A stretch of 64,000 nucleotides of DNA, taken from assembly GCF_001653755.1 (NCBI RefSeq), contig NZ_CP015125.1:990001-1054000 (forward strand), read 5' to 3'. This document shows positions 27,052 to 35,347 of the stretch, one piece after another. This DNA comes from Dokdonia donghaensis DSW-1. GTDB taxonomy: Bacteria > Bacteroidota > Bacteroidia > Flavobacteriales > Flavobacteriaceae. Every line of letters begins with the position of its first letter. Position 1 is the stretch's first letter. The notes beneath the pieces were generated by a model, which was not told where the DNA came from, did not search any database, and worked only from the letters and a program-made list of their open reading frames with translations. The translations under genes and the position numbers were made by a program.

Positions 27052-28440
27052 CTATTTACTCATCTCTGTAAAATACTGATAGAAATAAGGGATAGTTTCT
27101 ATTCCTTTTAAGTAATTCCATACGCCAAAATGCTCGTTTGGTGAGTGTATTGCATCACTGTCGAGACCAAAGCCCATAAGGATTGTTTTACTTTTAAGCT
27201 CTTTCTCAAAAAGCGCCACAATAGGAATACTACCTCCACTACGTTGAGGGATAGGTGTTTTTCCAAAAGTTTGCTCATAGGCCCTTTCGGCAGCTTGATA
27301 AGCCACATTATCTATAGGAGTAACATAACCTTGACCTCCGTGGTGAGGTGTTACCTTAACTTTTACGCCCGCTGGAGCAATACCCTCAAAATGCGTTTTA
27401 AATAGTTCTGTGATTTCTTCCCACTCTTGGTGTGGGACTAGTCGCATTGATATTTTTGCATATGCCTTGCTTGCAATCACTGTTTTGGCTCCTTCTCCAG
27501 TATATCCTCCCCAGATACCGTTTACGTCTAGGGTAGGGCGTATAGAGTTGCGCTCATTTGTAGTGTATCCTTTTTCTCCATACACAGCGTCTATGTCTAA
27601 TGCTTTTTTATACTCATCTAGTGAGAAGGGTGCTTCACCCATTTTATCGCGCTCTGCCTGTGTGAGTTCTTCTACCTTGTCATAAAACCCTTTTACAGTG
27701 ATGTGATTATTCTCATCGTGCAGTGAGGCAATCATTTTTGATAACACATTAATAGGGTTTGCTACTGCACCACCATAAAGACCAGAGTGAAGGTCACGGT
27801 TAGGTCCTGTAACTTCTACTTCTACATAGCTCAAGCCACGTAGACCTGTTGTAATAGAAGGAATATCATTTGCAATCATCCCAGTGTCTGAAATAAGGAT
27901 GACGTCATTTTCTAGTTTTTCTTGGTTACGCTCTACATACCAAGCAAGGTTTGCGCTTCCTACTTCTTCTTCACCCTCTATCATAAACTTTACGTTGCAA
28001 GGAAGCTTATCATTTGCAACCATATACTCAAGCGCTTTTACGTGCATATACATTTGCCCCTTGTCATCACAAGCACCACGTGCAAAGATGGCACCCTCTG
28101 GATGCTTGTCTGTTTTTTTAATTACAGGTTCAAACGGTGGTGAGTCCCAAAGCTCTACTGGGTCTGGTGGTTGTACGTCATAGTGACCGTACACAAGTAC
28201 TGTAGGTAAGTTTTTATCTATAATCTTATCTGCATACACAATGGGGTAGCCTGGTGTCTCACAAATTTCTACCGTATCGCAACCAGCTTTACGTAAGCTT
28301 TCGGCAACGGTTGCGGCAGTTTGATGTGTGGCTTCGGCATAGGCAGAGTCTGCGCTAACACTCGGTATTTTAAGAAGTTCTATAAGCTCGTTAAGAAATC
28401 TATCTTTGTGTTGTGCTATATATTCTTTTGGATCTTGCAT
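27052..28440 (-). CDS. M20-family dipeptidase (metallopeptidase)
   Basis: About 462 residues when started at ATG 28440; a 23-residue upstream extension lacks family similarity and would run into the tRNA promoter. Metal-binding residues are visible in GHYDVQPPDP, RGACDDKGQM, MIEGEEEVGS, ISDTG and the C-terminal DAIHSPNE. The Pro after YDVQ and length fit the CNDP/dipeptidase group of M20. Cytosolic peptide hydrolysis, two metal ions. Divergent from tRNA-Leu. Confidence 0.92.
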   Translation of the reverse strand: MQDPKEYIAQHKDRFLNELIELLKIPSVSADSAYAEATHQTAATVAESLRKAGCDTVEICETPGYPIVYADKIIDKNLPTVLVYGHYDVQPPDPVELWDSPPFEPVIKKTDKHPEGAIFARGACDDKGQMYMHVKALEYMVANDKLPCNVKFMIEGEEEVGSANLAWYVERNQEKLENDVILISDTGMIANDIPSITTGLRGLSYVEVEVTGPNRDLHSGLYGGAVANPINVLSKMIASLHDENNHITVKGFYDKVEELTQAERDKMGEAPFSLDEYKKALDIDAVYGEKGYTTNERNSIRPTLDVNGIWGGYTGEGAKTVIASKAYAKISMRLVPHQEWEEITELFKTHFEGIAPAGVKVKVTPHHGGQGYVTPIDNVAYQAAERAYEQTFGKTPIPQRSGGSIPIVALFEKELKSKTILMGFGLDSDAIHSPNEHFGVWNYLKGIETIPYFYQYFTEMSK

Positions 28441-28503
28441 TGTAATCTCATATTTGAAGTAAAAATACGAATAACGAATTGCAATTTTTATTAAAAAAAT
28501 ATT

Positions 28504-28531
28504 TTGCAATTGAAAAAATGTATTATATTTG
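28504..28531 (+). promoter_or_regulatory. Promoter of tRNA-Leu
   Basis: TTG at 28504-28506, 17-base spacer, TATATTTG at 28524-28531, a full match to TAnnTTTG, 40 bp before the mature tRNA. Confidence 0.75.
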
Positions 28532-28571
28532 CACCCCGTTACGAAGTAAACGAGTAACGATTTATTGAAAT

Positions 28572-28653
28572 GCAGGCGTGGTGGAATTGGTAGACACGCT
28601 AGACTTAGGATCTAGTGCCTTACGGTGTGAGAGTTCGAGTCTCTCCGCCTGTA
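28572..28653 (+). tRNA. tRNA-Leu (anticodon UAG)
   Basis: 82 bases with a long variable arm. Acceptor arm GCAGGCG pairs with CGCCTGT (last pair G-U), discriminator A; the anticodon stem CTAGA/TCTAG encloses loop CTTAGGA, so the anticodon is TAG, reading CUA. T arm GAGAG-TTCGAGT-CTCTC is canonical. CCA is not encoded, as usual in Flavobacteriia. Confidence 0.95.
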
Positions 28654-28660
28654 CAACGAG

Positions 28661-28692
28661 AAAAGCTGACTTTAATTAGTCGGCTTTTTTTA
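28661..28692 (+). terminator. Intrinsic terminator after tRNA-Leu
   Basis: AAAGCTGACT pairs with AGTCGGCTTT around a six-base loop, followed by a T-run, 8 bp after the tRNA. Confidence 0.85.
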
Positions 28693-28821
28693 TGCGATAA
28701 ATTCTCGAGAGTCATTAAAGGGCTTATTAAGGCTCTTTCTGTTGTTTTAGGAAGTCTTTGTGCGTCAGACTTTGTAATGCTAATATTAGTCTCCTAAAAG
28801 CCTCCTAACCTTCATTAAAAG

Positions 28822-28860
28822 GCAAAAAAATAAAGAGCATCCCCCGATACTCTTTATTAT
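28822..28860 (-). terminator. Intrinsic terminator of the eda-kdgK-SDR-MFS operon
   Basis: AATAAAGAG (28829-28837) pairs with CTCTTTATT (28850-28858). The A-run at 28823-28830 gives a U-run on the minus strand, about 60 bp after the aldolase stop. The space 28693-28821 holds no gene that I can support. Confidence 0.75.
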
Positions 28861-28918
28861 ACACTCATTTTTGTAGTAAGCAAACTAATTCAAATATTGT
28901 GAGTGTTGTAAAATCTTA

Positions 28919-29593
28919 TTATGCTTTTTTAATTGAGGCTACAATGTCTAGCGCTTTTTTGGTTTTTTGTTCAATAGCTTTATAATCCCAAACACCTGTT
29001 GTCGCATCTGGAGCGATAAGTTTTGATCCCATACCTACGCAAGTAACACCTGCGTTAAACCATTCTTCTAGACTCTCTTGAGTAGGAGATACCCCACCTG
29101 TAGGCATTATAGAGGTCCAAGGACACGGGCCCTTTATAGCTTTTACAAACTGAGCTCCATATATCCCTCCAGGAAAAAGCTTTACAACCTCACAGCCTAA
29201 CTCTTCTGCACGAGCAATTTCTGTAAGAGAACCACAGCCTGGTGACCAGAGCACTTTTCTTCTATTACACACTAGGGCAATATCTTCTCGCAACACAGGT
29301 GTTACAATAAAGTTTGCACCTAGTTGCATATAAAGCGATGCTGCAGCACCATCTGTAATACTACCTACACCGAGTATGAGCTCTGGTAATTCCGCTTTCG
29401 CGAAAGCGCACAACGCATCAAATACCTTATGAGCATTATCACCTCTACTTGTAAACTCTATCACGCGAGCTCCTGCACTATGACAGGCTCTGAGGATGTT
29501 TTTACCCACCTCAATAGACTCGTTATAAAACAAAGGCACGATGCCCGTGTCCTTCATTGCTTGAGCTACTTCTATTCTTGTAAATCTTGCCAT
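28919..29593 (-). CDS. eda: 2-dehydro-3-deoxy-phosphogluconate (KDPG) aldolase
   Basis: 224 residues. Splits KDPG into pyruvate and glyceraldehyde 3-phosphate, the last step of uronate/alginate breakdown. IEFTSRGDNA holds the catalytic Glu, EVVKLFPGG the Schiff-base Lys, and MPTGGVSP the phosphate-binding loop. Two bases separate it from kdgK. Its partner genes make KDPG from the unsaturated uronate DEH, so the role follows from context as well as motif. Palindrome copy 12 inside (AFAKA frame). Confidence 0.93.
   Translation of the reverse strand: MARFTRIEVAQAMKDTGIVPLFYNESIEVGKNILRACHSAGARVIEFTSRGDNAHKVFDALCAFAKAELPELILGVGSITDGAAASLYMQLGANFIVTPVLREDIALVCNRRKVLWSPGCGSLTEIARAEELGCEVVKLFPGGIYGAQFVKAIKGPCPWTSIMPTGGVSPTQESLEEWFNAGVTCVGMGSKLIAPDATTGVWDYKAIEQKTKKALDIVASIKKA
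29394..29407. repeat. 14-bp palindrome, copy 12
   Basis: Perfect copy in the KDPG aldolase gene, read as CAFAKAE. Confidence 0.95.
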
Positions 29594-29595
29594 AA

Positions 29596-30618
29596 TTATC
29601 TTGAAACTTTACCTGTTTGATCTCCGTCCATAAATCGCTCTATGTCTTGTAAAGATACGAGGTTATAATCGCCGTAAATGGTATGTTTTAAACAACAAGA
29701 GGCTACGGCAATATCTATTGCGCGTTGCTTATCCATAGGTTTATCTATGAGGCCATATGCGAGACCACCCATAAAGGCATCTCCACTACCTACACGATCT
29801 ACCACCGGGGTTACCTCCTGCACGTGTGCTTTATAAATTTGATCACCGTCGTATAAAATTCCTCCTATGCGCTGGTGAGAGGCGCTTACAGAGTAGCGCA
29901 ATGTGGTCGCAACTTGCTTTAGGTCTGGACACATTTTAAAGAGTTTATCATACAGCACGGGTAACGACTTTTCGTCGTGATAATTAGGCTGTACTTTAGG
30001 TTCTCCTAGCATAAAATATGCAGTATCAATATCGCCTAGTATGAGATTACTATATTTGAGTAGCTCTGGCATTACCTCGTGAGGTTCTTTTCCCCATTTC
30101 CATAATTTTGACCTATAATTTAGATCTGTAGAAATGGTAAGTCCCATCTTTTTTGCCATTTTTACTGCTTCTAGACATTCTAAAGCGGCTTGCTCAGATA
30201 TGGCTGGAGTGATACCACTCCAGTGAAACCAAGATGCTCCTTTAAAAATGGTCTCCCAGTCAAAAGCGCCTTTTGTAACGGTAGCCATAGAACTGCCAGC
30301 ACGGTCATAAACGACATTGCTGGCTCTTGTTCCGGCTCCTGTTTCTAAAAAGTAAATACCTAATCGATCTCCACCTCTGTGTATATGTGTGTCACCTACA
30401 CCTAGTTTTTTTATTTCTTGCAGCGCAGTATCGCCTATCTCATTGTAAGGAAGACGTGTTACAAACTCTGCAGGAACACCTAAGTTGTTAAGTGATACTG
30501 CTACATTAAACTCACCACCACCGTAGGTAGCTCCAAAGGTTTTGGCTTGTGAGAATCTCAAGAAGCGCTCTGTAGAGAGACGCAACATTATTTCTCCAAA
30601 GGTGACTACTTTGCTCAT
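29596..30618 (-). CDS. kdgK: 2-dehydro-3-deoxygluconate (KDG) kinase, PfkB family
   Basis: 340 residues. Phosphorylates KDG at C6 with ATP. PfkB features: GEIMLRLS start, YGGGEFNVAVSLNNLG substrate loop, and the catalytic GSGDAFMGG near residue 275. Lies between the SDR reductase (7-bp gap) and the aldolase (2-bp gap), in pathway order reversed along the transcript. Confidence 0.93.
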   Translation of the reverse strand: MSKVVTFGEIMLRLSTERFLRFSQAKTFGATYGGGEFNVAVSLNNLGVPAEFVTRLPYNEIGDTALQEIKKLGVGDTHIHRGGDRLGIYFLETGAGTRASNVVYDRAGSSMATVTKGAFDWETIFKGASWFHWSGITPAISEQAALECLEAVKMAKKMGLTISTDLNYRSKLWKWGKEPHEVMPELLKYSNLILGDIDTAYFMLGEPKVQPNYHDEKSLPVLYDKLFKMCPDLKQVATTLRYSVSASHQRIGGILYDGDQIYKAHVQEVTPVVDRVGSGDAFMGGLAYGLIDKPMDKQRAIDIAVASCCLKHTIYGDYNLVSLQDIERFMDGDQTGKVSR

Positions 30619-30625
30619 ATGCTAG

Positions 30626-31390
30626 TTATATACCTAATGCTTGACCACCACCTACTTGAATAGTTTCGGCAGTTAAGAATGCTGCATCTGGACTTGCTAA
30701 AAATGATACAACACCTGCAACATCTTCTGGTTGTCCTAATCTACCTAGCATAATGTTATTTGCCCAAGATGCAAATACTTCTGGTTTTGTCTCTTTAATT
30801 TGCTTGTGGAAAGGTGTATCTATCGTACCTGGTGATACGGCGTTTACACGTATTCCATACTCAGCTAGATCTTTTGCAAGTGCTCTTGTAATAGTATGCA
30901 CTCCAGCCTTAGATGTACCATAGATTCCAGCACCTGGTCCTCCGGCATTCCATCCTGCGTTAGACGTATAGTTAATGATAGTAGGGTGATCACCTTTCTT
31001 TAAGAATGGAATCGCCGCTCTAGAGGCAAAAAACACACTATCAAGGTTAAGAGCCATTACAAATCTGTAAAACTCTGTTGTCATTTCTTCAAAACGTGAT
31101 CTACCACCTAGACCTCCTGCATTGTTTACAAGCACATCTATCTTACCGTACTTTTCACCTATTTTCTTGATGTTTGCTGTAACCTCTTCTTCTTTAGTTA
31201 CGTCAAAACCGTAGTACTCTGCCGTTATTCCGGCTGCCTTTAACTCTTCAAGTCTTTGTGCGCCCTCTTCATCTTGTATACCGTTTAAGATAACCGTATA
31301 ACCTTCTTCTCCCAGTCTCTTTGCAACCGCAAATCCTATTCCTCCTGTAGCACCAGTTACGATGGCCACTTTACCTTTATTTTTACTCAT
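30626..31390 (-). CDS. SDR-family reductase, likely DEH reductase of alginate catabolism
   Basis: 254 residues. Classical SDR: TGATGGIGFAV nucleotide loop, NNAGG, catalytic Ser (YTSN) and YGTSK (Y-x-x-x-K). In alginate pathways an SDR reduces 4-deoxy-L-erythro-5-hexoseulose uronate (DEH) to KDG with NAD(P)H; the gene's place before KDG kinase and KDPG aldolase supports that role, although the cofactor and substrate cannot be read from the motifs. KduD-like is the main alternative. Confidence 0.88.
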   Translation of the reverse strand: MSKNKGKVAIVTGATGGIGFAVAKRLGEEGYTVILNGIQDEEGAQRLEELKAAGITAEYYGFDVTKEEEVTANIKKIGEKYGKIDVLVNNAGGLGGRSRFEEMTTEFYRFVMALNLDSVFFASRAAIPFLKKGDHPTIINYTSNAGWNAGGPGAGIYGTSKAGVHTITRALAKDLAEYGIRVNAVSPGTIDTPFHKQIKETKPEVFASWANNIMLGRLGQPEDVAGVVSFLASPDAAFLTAETIQVGGGQALGI

Positions 31391-31404
31391 AGTTTTTTAA
31401 TTAA

Positions 31405-32676
31405 TTAGTTATTTTCAACAATTTTTATATTTCTGATTAGCCCAAAGATTGATATCACAACCATAGGAGCCAGTATTGCAATTACAATAAATGCAGGTGT
31501 ATATGATGTAGAAGCTATCATAGGTATGAACCAGTTCATTATAATAACTGATACCGCTCCCACAGTTCCCGCAAGGCCTGCAAGTGTTCCCACAGAAGGC
31601 CCTCTAAATAAATCTGTAGATAATGTCTGGATGTTTCCGATAGCAAACTGAAATCCAAAAAGTACTACACCCGTTATATAAATAAACGTCATAGGGTTAT
31701 TATCATCTACTAAGAAAATGATACCTAAAAGACCTAAAAATATAAGTGTAGCCCCTATGAGTATTGTACGCTTACGCGAAAAGTCAACCGAATGCTTTGC
31801 CATTAGCTTACCACTATACCATCCACCAGCAAGACTTCCTATCATACCACCTACGTATGAGATCCACATTGTAGATCCTATTTCTTCTACACTAAAACCA
31901 AACTGACTGTTAAGGTATAGTGGCATCCAGCCTACAAATAGCCACCAGATAGGTTCTATAAAGAATCGCGCAGCAAGTACACCCCAAGATTCTTTATAAC
32001 TTAAAATTTGCAGAAGAGAAAGTCCTTTTTCCTTTGTAGCTTTTTCATCTACAATAGCTCTTCCTTCCATTATAAGGGCTTTTTCCTCATCTGTGATCCA
32101 AGAGTGATGTTTTGGCGCTGCTTTATTAATGATAAACCAAGGAATAACCCATAAGATACCTAATGCACCAATGATGATATACGTACTTCTCCATCCATAA
32201 CTACCATATAAAACGGCAATAAGAGCAGGAGCAATAATACTTCCTACAGAAGCTCCGGCATTAAAAATACCTTGAGCAAGTGCTCTCTGGTTTACTGGAA
32301 ACCACTCTCCGTTACTTTTTACAGCTCCAGGCCAGTTTCCCGCTTCTCCTAGACCTAGTAATCCTCTAAAAATACCTAATGAAACCAGTCCTTTTGAAAA
32401 TGCGTGAAAGACAGAGGCTAGTGACCATAGTATGATAGAAAAAGCAAATCCTAATCTGGTACCTATAATGTCCATAAGTTTACCAGACAGAAATTTTCCG
32501 GCGGCATAGGTCACCATAAAGATGTTGAGCATCAAGGCATAATCATAATCATCCATACCGAGATCTTTACCCATCTCTGGCCACATAATTCCAAAGGCAG
32601 AACGATCAATATAGTTGATAATGGTTGCAAGGCATATGAGCGCTATAATCCACCACCTTAGTCCTTTAAGTTTCAT
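31405..32676 (-). CDS. MFS transporter, hexuronate/uronate type
   Basis: 423 residues with about twelve membrane segments. MFS loop G-x-L-x-D/M-x-x-G-x-R is seen in GKLMDIIGTRLGF; the sequence INYIDRSAFGIMWPEM near the start is like the ACS (anion:cation symporter) family with ExuT. Its neighbours convert DEH, so it probably brings DEH or other unsaturated uronate monosaccharides across the inner membrane. First gene of the MFS-SDR-kdgK-eda unit. Confidence 0.88.
   Translation of the reverse strand: MKLKGLRWWIIALICLATIINYIDRSAFGIMWPEMGKDLGMDDYDYALMLNIFMVTYAAGKFLSGKLMDIIGTRLGFAFSIILWSLASVFHAFSKGLVSLGIFRGLLGLGEAGNWPGAVKSNGEWFPVNQRALAQGIFNAGASVGSIIAPALIAVLYGSYGWRSTYIIIGALGILWVIPWFIINKAAPKHHSWITDEEKALIMEGRAIVDEKATKEKGLSLLQILSYKESWGVLAARFFIEPIWWLFVGWMPLYLNSQFGFSVEEIGSTMWISYVGGMIGSLAGGWYSGKLMAKHSVDFSRKRTILIGATLIFLGLLGIIFLVDDNNPMTFIYITGVVLFGFQFAIGNIQTLSTDLFRGPSVGTLAGLAGTVGAVSVIIMNWFIPMIASTSYTPAFIVIAILAPMVVISIFGLIRNIKIVENN
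31770..31783. repeat. Near-copy of the 14-bp palindrome (two mismatches)
   Basis: GCTTACGCGAAAAG in the MFS gene, read on the gene strand as FSRKRT. Confidence 0.5.
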
Positions 32677-32783
32677 AATCTTTTTGTTTTTTGGGCTCTT
32701 GCTTATTTCATATAAGAAAGTGTGCGCCCTGGCTATTTTTTAATAGCTATTCTAAATTTGTAATATTTTTTGATTGTTTTTAA

Positions 32784-32797
32784 GCTTTCGCGAAAGC
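32784..32797. repeat. 14-bp palindrome, copy 13 (intergenic)
   Basis: Perfect copy 16 bp beyond the GntR-family regulator stop. Confidence 0.95.
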
Positions 32798-32812
32798 GTA
32801 TATACTCATAAA

Positions 32813-33514
32813 CTATAGATCGTAACAGTATTGATATAGTGCTTTAAAGTGCTCTTTCATCATTTGTTTTGCAACCTTTGTTTTTTGGTCTCGTATGGCT
32901 TCATAAATACGCTCGTGTTCTCCTATACTGGTTTGTGCCATTGTGCTATCACACACGTGATATTTTTCAAAATTTGTGATAATCTCTGGTGTGATCATAA
33001 GCATAAAAGTGTTCATTGTACTGTTTCTAGAAGCTTTTGCAATTGCTAGGTGAAAGAGTAAATCTTCTTGTACGGCATCTTCTCCGTTAAGCACTTTCTC
33101 GGTATATGCATCAAGTGCAGATCGCATTGCTTTGAGATCTTCATCTGTGCGGCGCATTGCTGCTAGACGTGCGGTTTTAAGTTCTAATAAAATTCTAGTT
33201 TCTACTAGTGATTTAAAGTGTGGAGTCTCTAGACTTAAAATGTCATCTATAATACCATTCATAGCAATCACACCTATGTTTGCTACAAACGTACCACTCT
33301 GAGGAATAGATTTAAGTAAACCGTAAAATTCAAGTTTTTGAATAGCGCTTCTCACATTGCCTCGAGATACTTCAAACTTTTCTGAAAGCATACGCTCTGA
33401 AGGAAGTTTATCTCCAGGCTCGAGGTTCTTATAATTGATTAACTCTTTGATTTGAGCAATTATAGACTTTTCGACCTCAGCGTTTTCAGATTTTGTACGT
33501 ATGTCTAGATTCAT
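32813..33514 (-). CDS. GntR-family regulator, FadR subfamily (FCD domain)
   Basis: 233 residues. Winged HTH at residues about 20-85 (PGDKLPSERMLSEKFEVSRGNVRSAIQKLEFYGLL), then an all-helical FCD ligand domain (ETRILLELKTARLAA, DLLFHLAIAKASRNS, HERIYEAI) with the metal-binding His/Asp residues in place. FadR-type proteins bind palindromic TGGT...ACCA sites; the alginate promoters here carry such sites, so this is the best candidate for the pathway regulator. The effector is probably KDG or DEH (inference). Stands alone between MFS and PL7 genes. Confidence 0.9.
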   Translation of the reverse strand: MNLDIRTKSENAEVEKSIIAQIKELINYKNLEPGDKLPSERMLSEKFEVSRGNVRSAIQKLEFYGLLKSIPQSGTFVANIGVIAMNGIIDDILSLETPHFKSLVETRILLELKTARLAAMRRTDEDLKAMRSALDAYTEKVLNGEDAVQEDLLFHLAIAKASRNSTMNTFMLMITPEIITNFEKYHVCDSTMAQTSIGEHERIYEAIRDQKTKVAKQMMKEHFKALYQYCYDL

Positions 33515-33585
33515 ATTTTTTACTTTATAGTTATACCTTTACTATACGGGAGTAACTGTAATATAAGACTTTAGTGTATTTTAAA

Positions 33586-34485
33586 CTAGTGGCTTACATC
33601 AAGCTTATAGACTCGTACTTTTGCAAAGGCTCCTTCGTCTCTTGTTTGTAAATAGTTGCCTACCTTGAAATAATTTTCAAAGATATTCCATCTTTTTATA
33701 GATGTGCTGTCATAAACTGCAAACTCTTGGTTATTTAACGATACTACCATTTTACCATTTTCTACATCTACCTCTAATGTGAATTTTCCAAAGCCTACTT
33801 TTTGTTTAAAAGTATACCCTTTATCATCATCCCAGGCTTCGTCAAGTAATATGGCATCATCGATCACATTTTGACTTTTTAAAACCTTAGTTTTAACTCT
33901 TATTTTACCATTTTGCCAGTATACTTTTAAAATAGGTGGTGCATTATTATCCTTCTGACCTATTCTGTCTCTTTGCTCATTAGTAAGTCTGCCGTGTATT
34001 TGTGCAATAATTACTTTGTGGTATTTGCCATTTTCTGCTCTTGAGACAGCATCCATAGCCATCTTGACTTTCATATTACCGCCTTGTTCAAAGGTCCAGT
34101 TTACATTATTTTCTCCAGAGACCATTTGTTCTCTTAATTCAGATCTGGAGTATTTTGTATTTCTGGTAGTTTTACTAGGGTAGGCGTGAAAAACAATAGC
34201 CCCTCGGGTACTATCATTGTACATATAGGGCTTTAAAGTTTTATTTGTTGCATAGTCTAAAATTTCTGGAGGGCTTACTTCAATTACTTTAGGATCACCT
34301 ATAGGGATTGTAACCTTCCAGTTGTTTAGGTCTATATCTGGTAGTTTATATTTTTTTCGTTTCTTTTTCTTCTTTTTCGTTTCTTTTAGTAATTCGTTTG
34401 TGTTATTACCACTGCTTTCTACCAGCTGTCCAAAAGACAGCGTGGTAGAAAGTAATAGTAATATGAAAAATGTGGCTTTCTTCAA
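33586..34485 (-). CDS. PL7 alginate lyase, secreted
   Basis: 299 residues with a signal peptide ending near residue 19 (LSFGQ) and no lipobox. PL7 signature strands are in order: YSRSELREQM, IIAQIHGRL and NYFKVGNYLQ. The QIH form is usually linked with G-containing blocks, QVH with M blocks. Between signal and domain lies an unusual basic linker, about residues 35-46 (KKKKKKRKKYK). Beta-elimination of alginate, outside the cell or in the periplasm. Part of the SusC-SusD-PKD transcript. Confidence 0.92.
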   Translation of the reverse strand: MKKATFFILLLLSTTLSFGQLVESSGNNTNELLKETKKKKKKRKKYKLPDIDLNNWKVTIPIGDPKVIEVSPPEILDYATNKTLKPYMYNDSTRGAIVFHAYPSKTTRNTKYSRSELREQMVSGENNVNWTFEQGGNMKVKMAMDAVSRAENGKYHKVIIAQIHGRLTNEQRDRIGQKDNNAPPILKVYWQNGKIRVKTKVLKSQNVIDDAILLDEAWDDDKGYTFKQKVGFGKFTLEVDVENGKMVVSLNNQEFAVYDSTSIKRWNIFENYFKVGNYLQTRDEGAFAKVRVYKLDVSH

Positions 34486-34493
34486 AATATATA

Positions 34494-35330
34494 TTATTGT
34501 AATGCCGCCGTAAAGTTATCTATACGTGCTTCTACACCTGCGTTATAAAAGAATATACTTACTGTACTATCTGCACCTGAATTAAAATCAAGTGTAACTA
34601 ATGTGTAACTTTCATCAGATCCTGTAAACTCAACTATTGCAGATGCTTCTGCAGTAGCGCGATCTACATAACCACCACCAGGTAAAACAGATACTGTTGC
34701 AGACCCTCCTGGATCTTCTATTCTGTAAGAATATGTAATTCTGTAATCTGTATTTGGTGTAACTGTAAGTTCTTGATATCCTATTCTAGAGGCATCACTT
34801 GGCAGTTTTGCTGCCTGGCCACCTTCTGGTACAGTACTACTTGTGTTGATTTGAATCACCCCACCTAAGTCTGAGTTACGCCACGAGTCACGACCATCAC
34901 CAGTTCCATCTGGAAGGGTATTGTCTTCAAAGCTAGGTTCTATAATTACTGGAATAATAGCTTCTGGCTCTTCTGGTTCGATTACCTCTATTGTATCAGA
35001 AAAAGTACTCACTACTCCTAAGGCATCAGATGCCGTAAGTGTTATAGTATAAGTTCCTTCTGCTGCATATTCATTTTGTCCGTCTACTTCTGTAGAGGTG
35101 TTTCCATCACCATAATCCCAAGAGTACGTAGTGGCACTAGTAGATAAATTTGCAAAGTTGTAAAGTGCAAAATTATTTATATCAACCGTAGCAATAAAGT
35201 TTGCTTCTGGTGGTGTTGTATCTTCTTGACTTCCTGCCTCAGGAAGGTCTAATTCATTTTCACAAGAAATGGCCGCCACCATCCCTAAAAGTAAAAGGGC
35301 AATCTTGCTTGTTTTTAAAAAATATTTCAT
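34494..35330 (-). CDS. PKD-domain surface lipoprotein (SusE/F position, glycan-binding)
   Basis: 278 residues. Lipobox AAISC at residue ~23. A PKD domain (about 40-120: YSWDYGDGNTS ... EGTYTITLTASDALG) is followed by a jelly-roll-like domain (about 130-278) similar to carbohydrate-binding modules (GYQELTVTPNTDYRITYSYRI). It sits directly after SusD, where surface glycan-binding proteins usually lie, so alginate binding at the surface is likely (inference). Confidence 0.82.
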   Translation of the reverse strand: MKYFLKTSKIALLLLGMVAAISCENELDLPEAGSQEDTTPPEANFIATVDINNFALYNFANLSTSATTYSWDYGDGNTSTEVDGQNEYAAEGTYTITLTASDALGVVSTFSDTIEVIEPEEPEAIIPVIIEPSFEDNTLPDGTGDGRDSWRNSDLGGVIQINTSSTVPEGGQAAKLPSDASRIGYQELTVTPNTDYRITYSYRIEDPGGSATVSVLPGGGYVDRATAEASAIVEFTGSDESYTLVTLDFNSGADSTVSIFFYNAGVEARIDNFTAALQ

Positions 35331-35347
35331 CTTATTATTTTTTTAGA

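Noticed and set aside
28800..28860. A small gene between tRNA-Leu and the KDPG aldolase
   Set aside because: The only structure there is the terminator; open frames are short and lack motifs.
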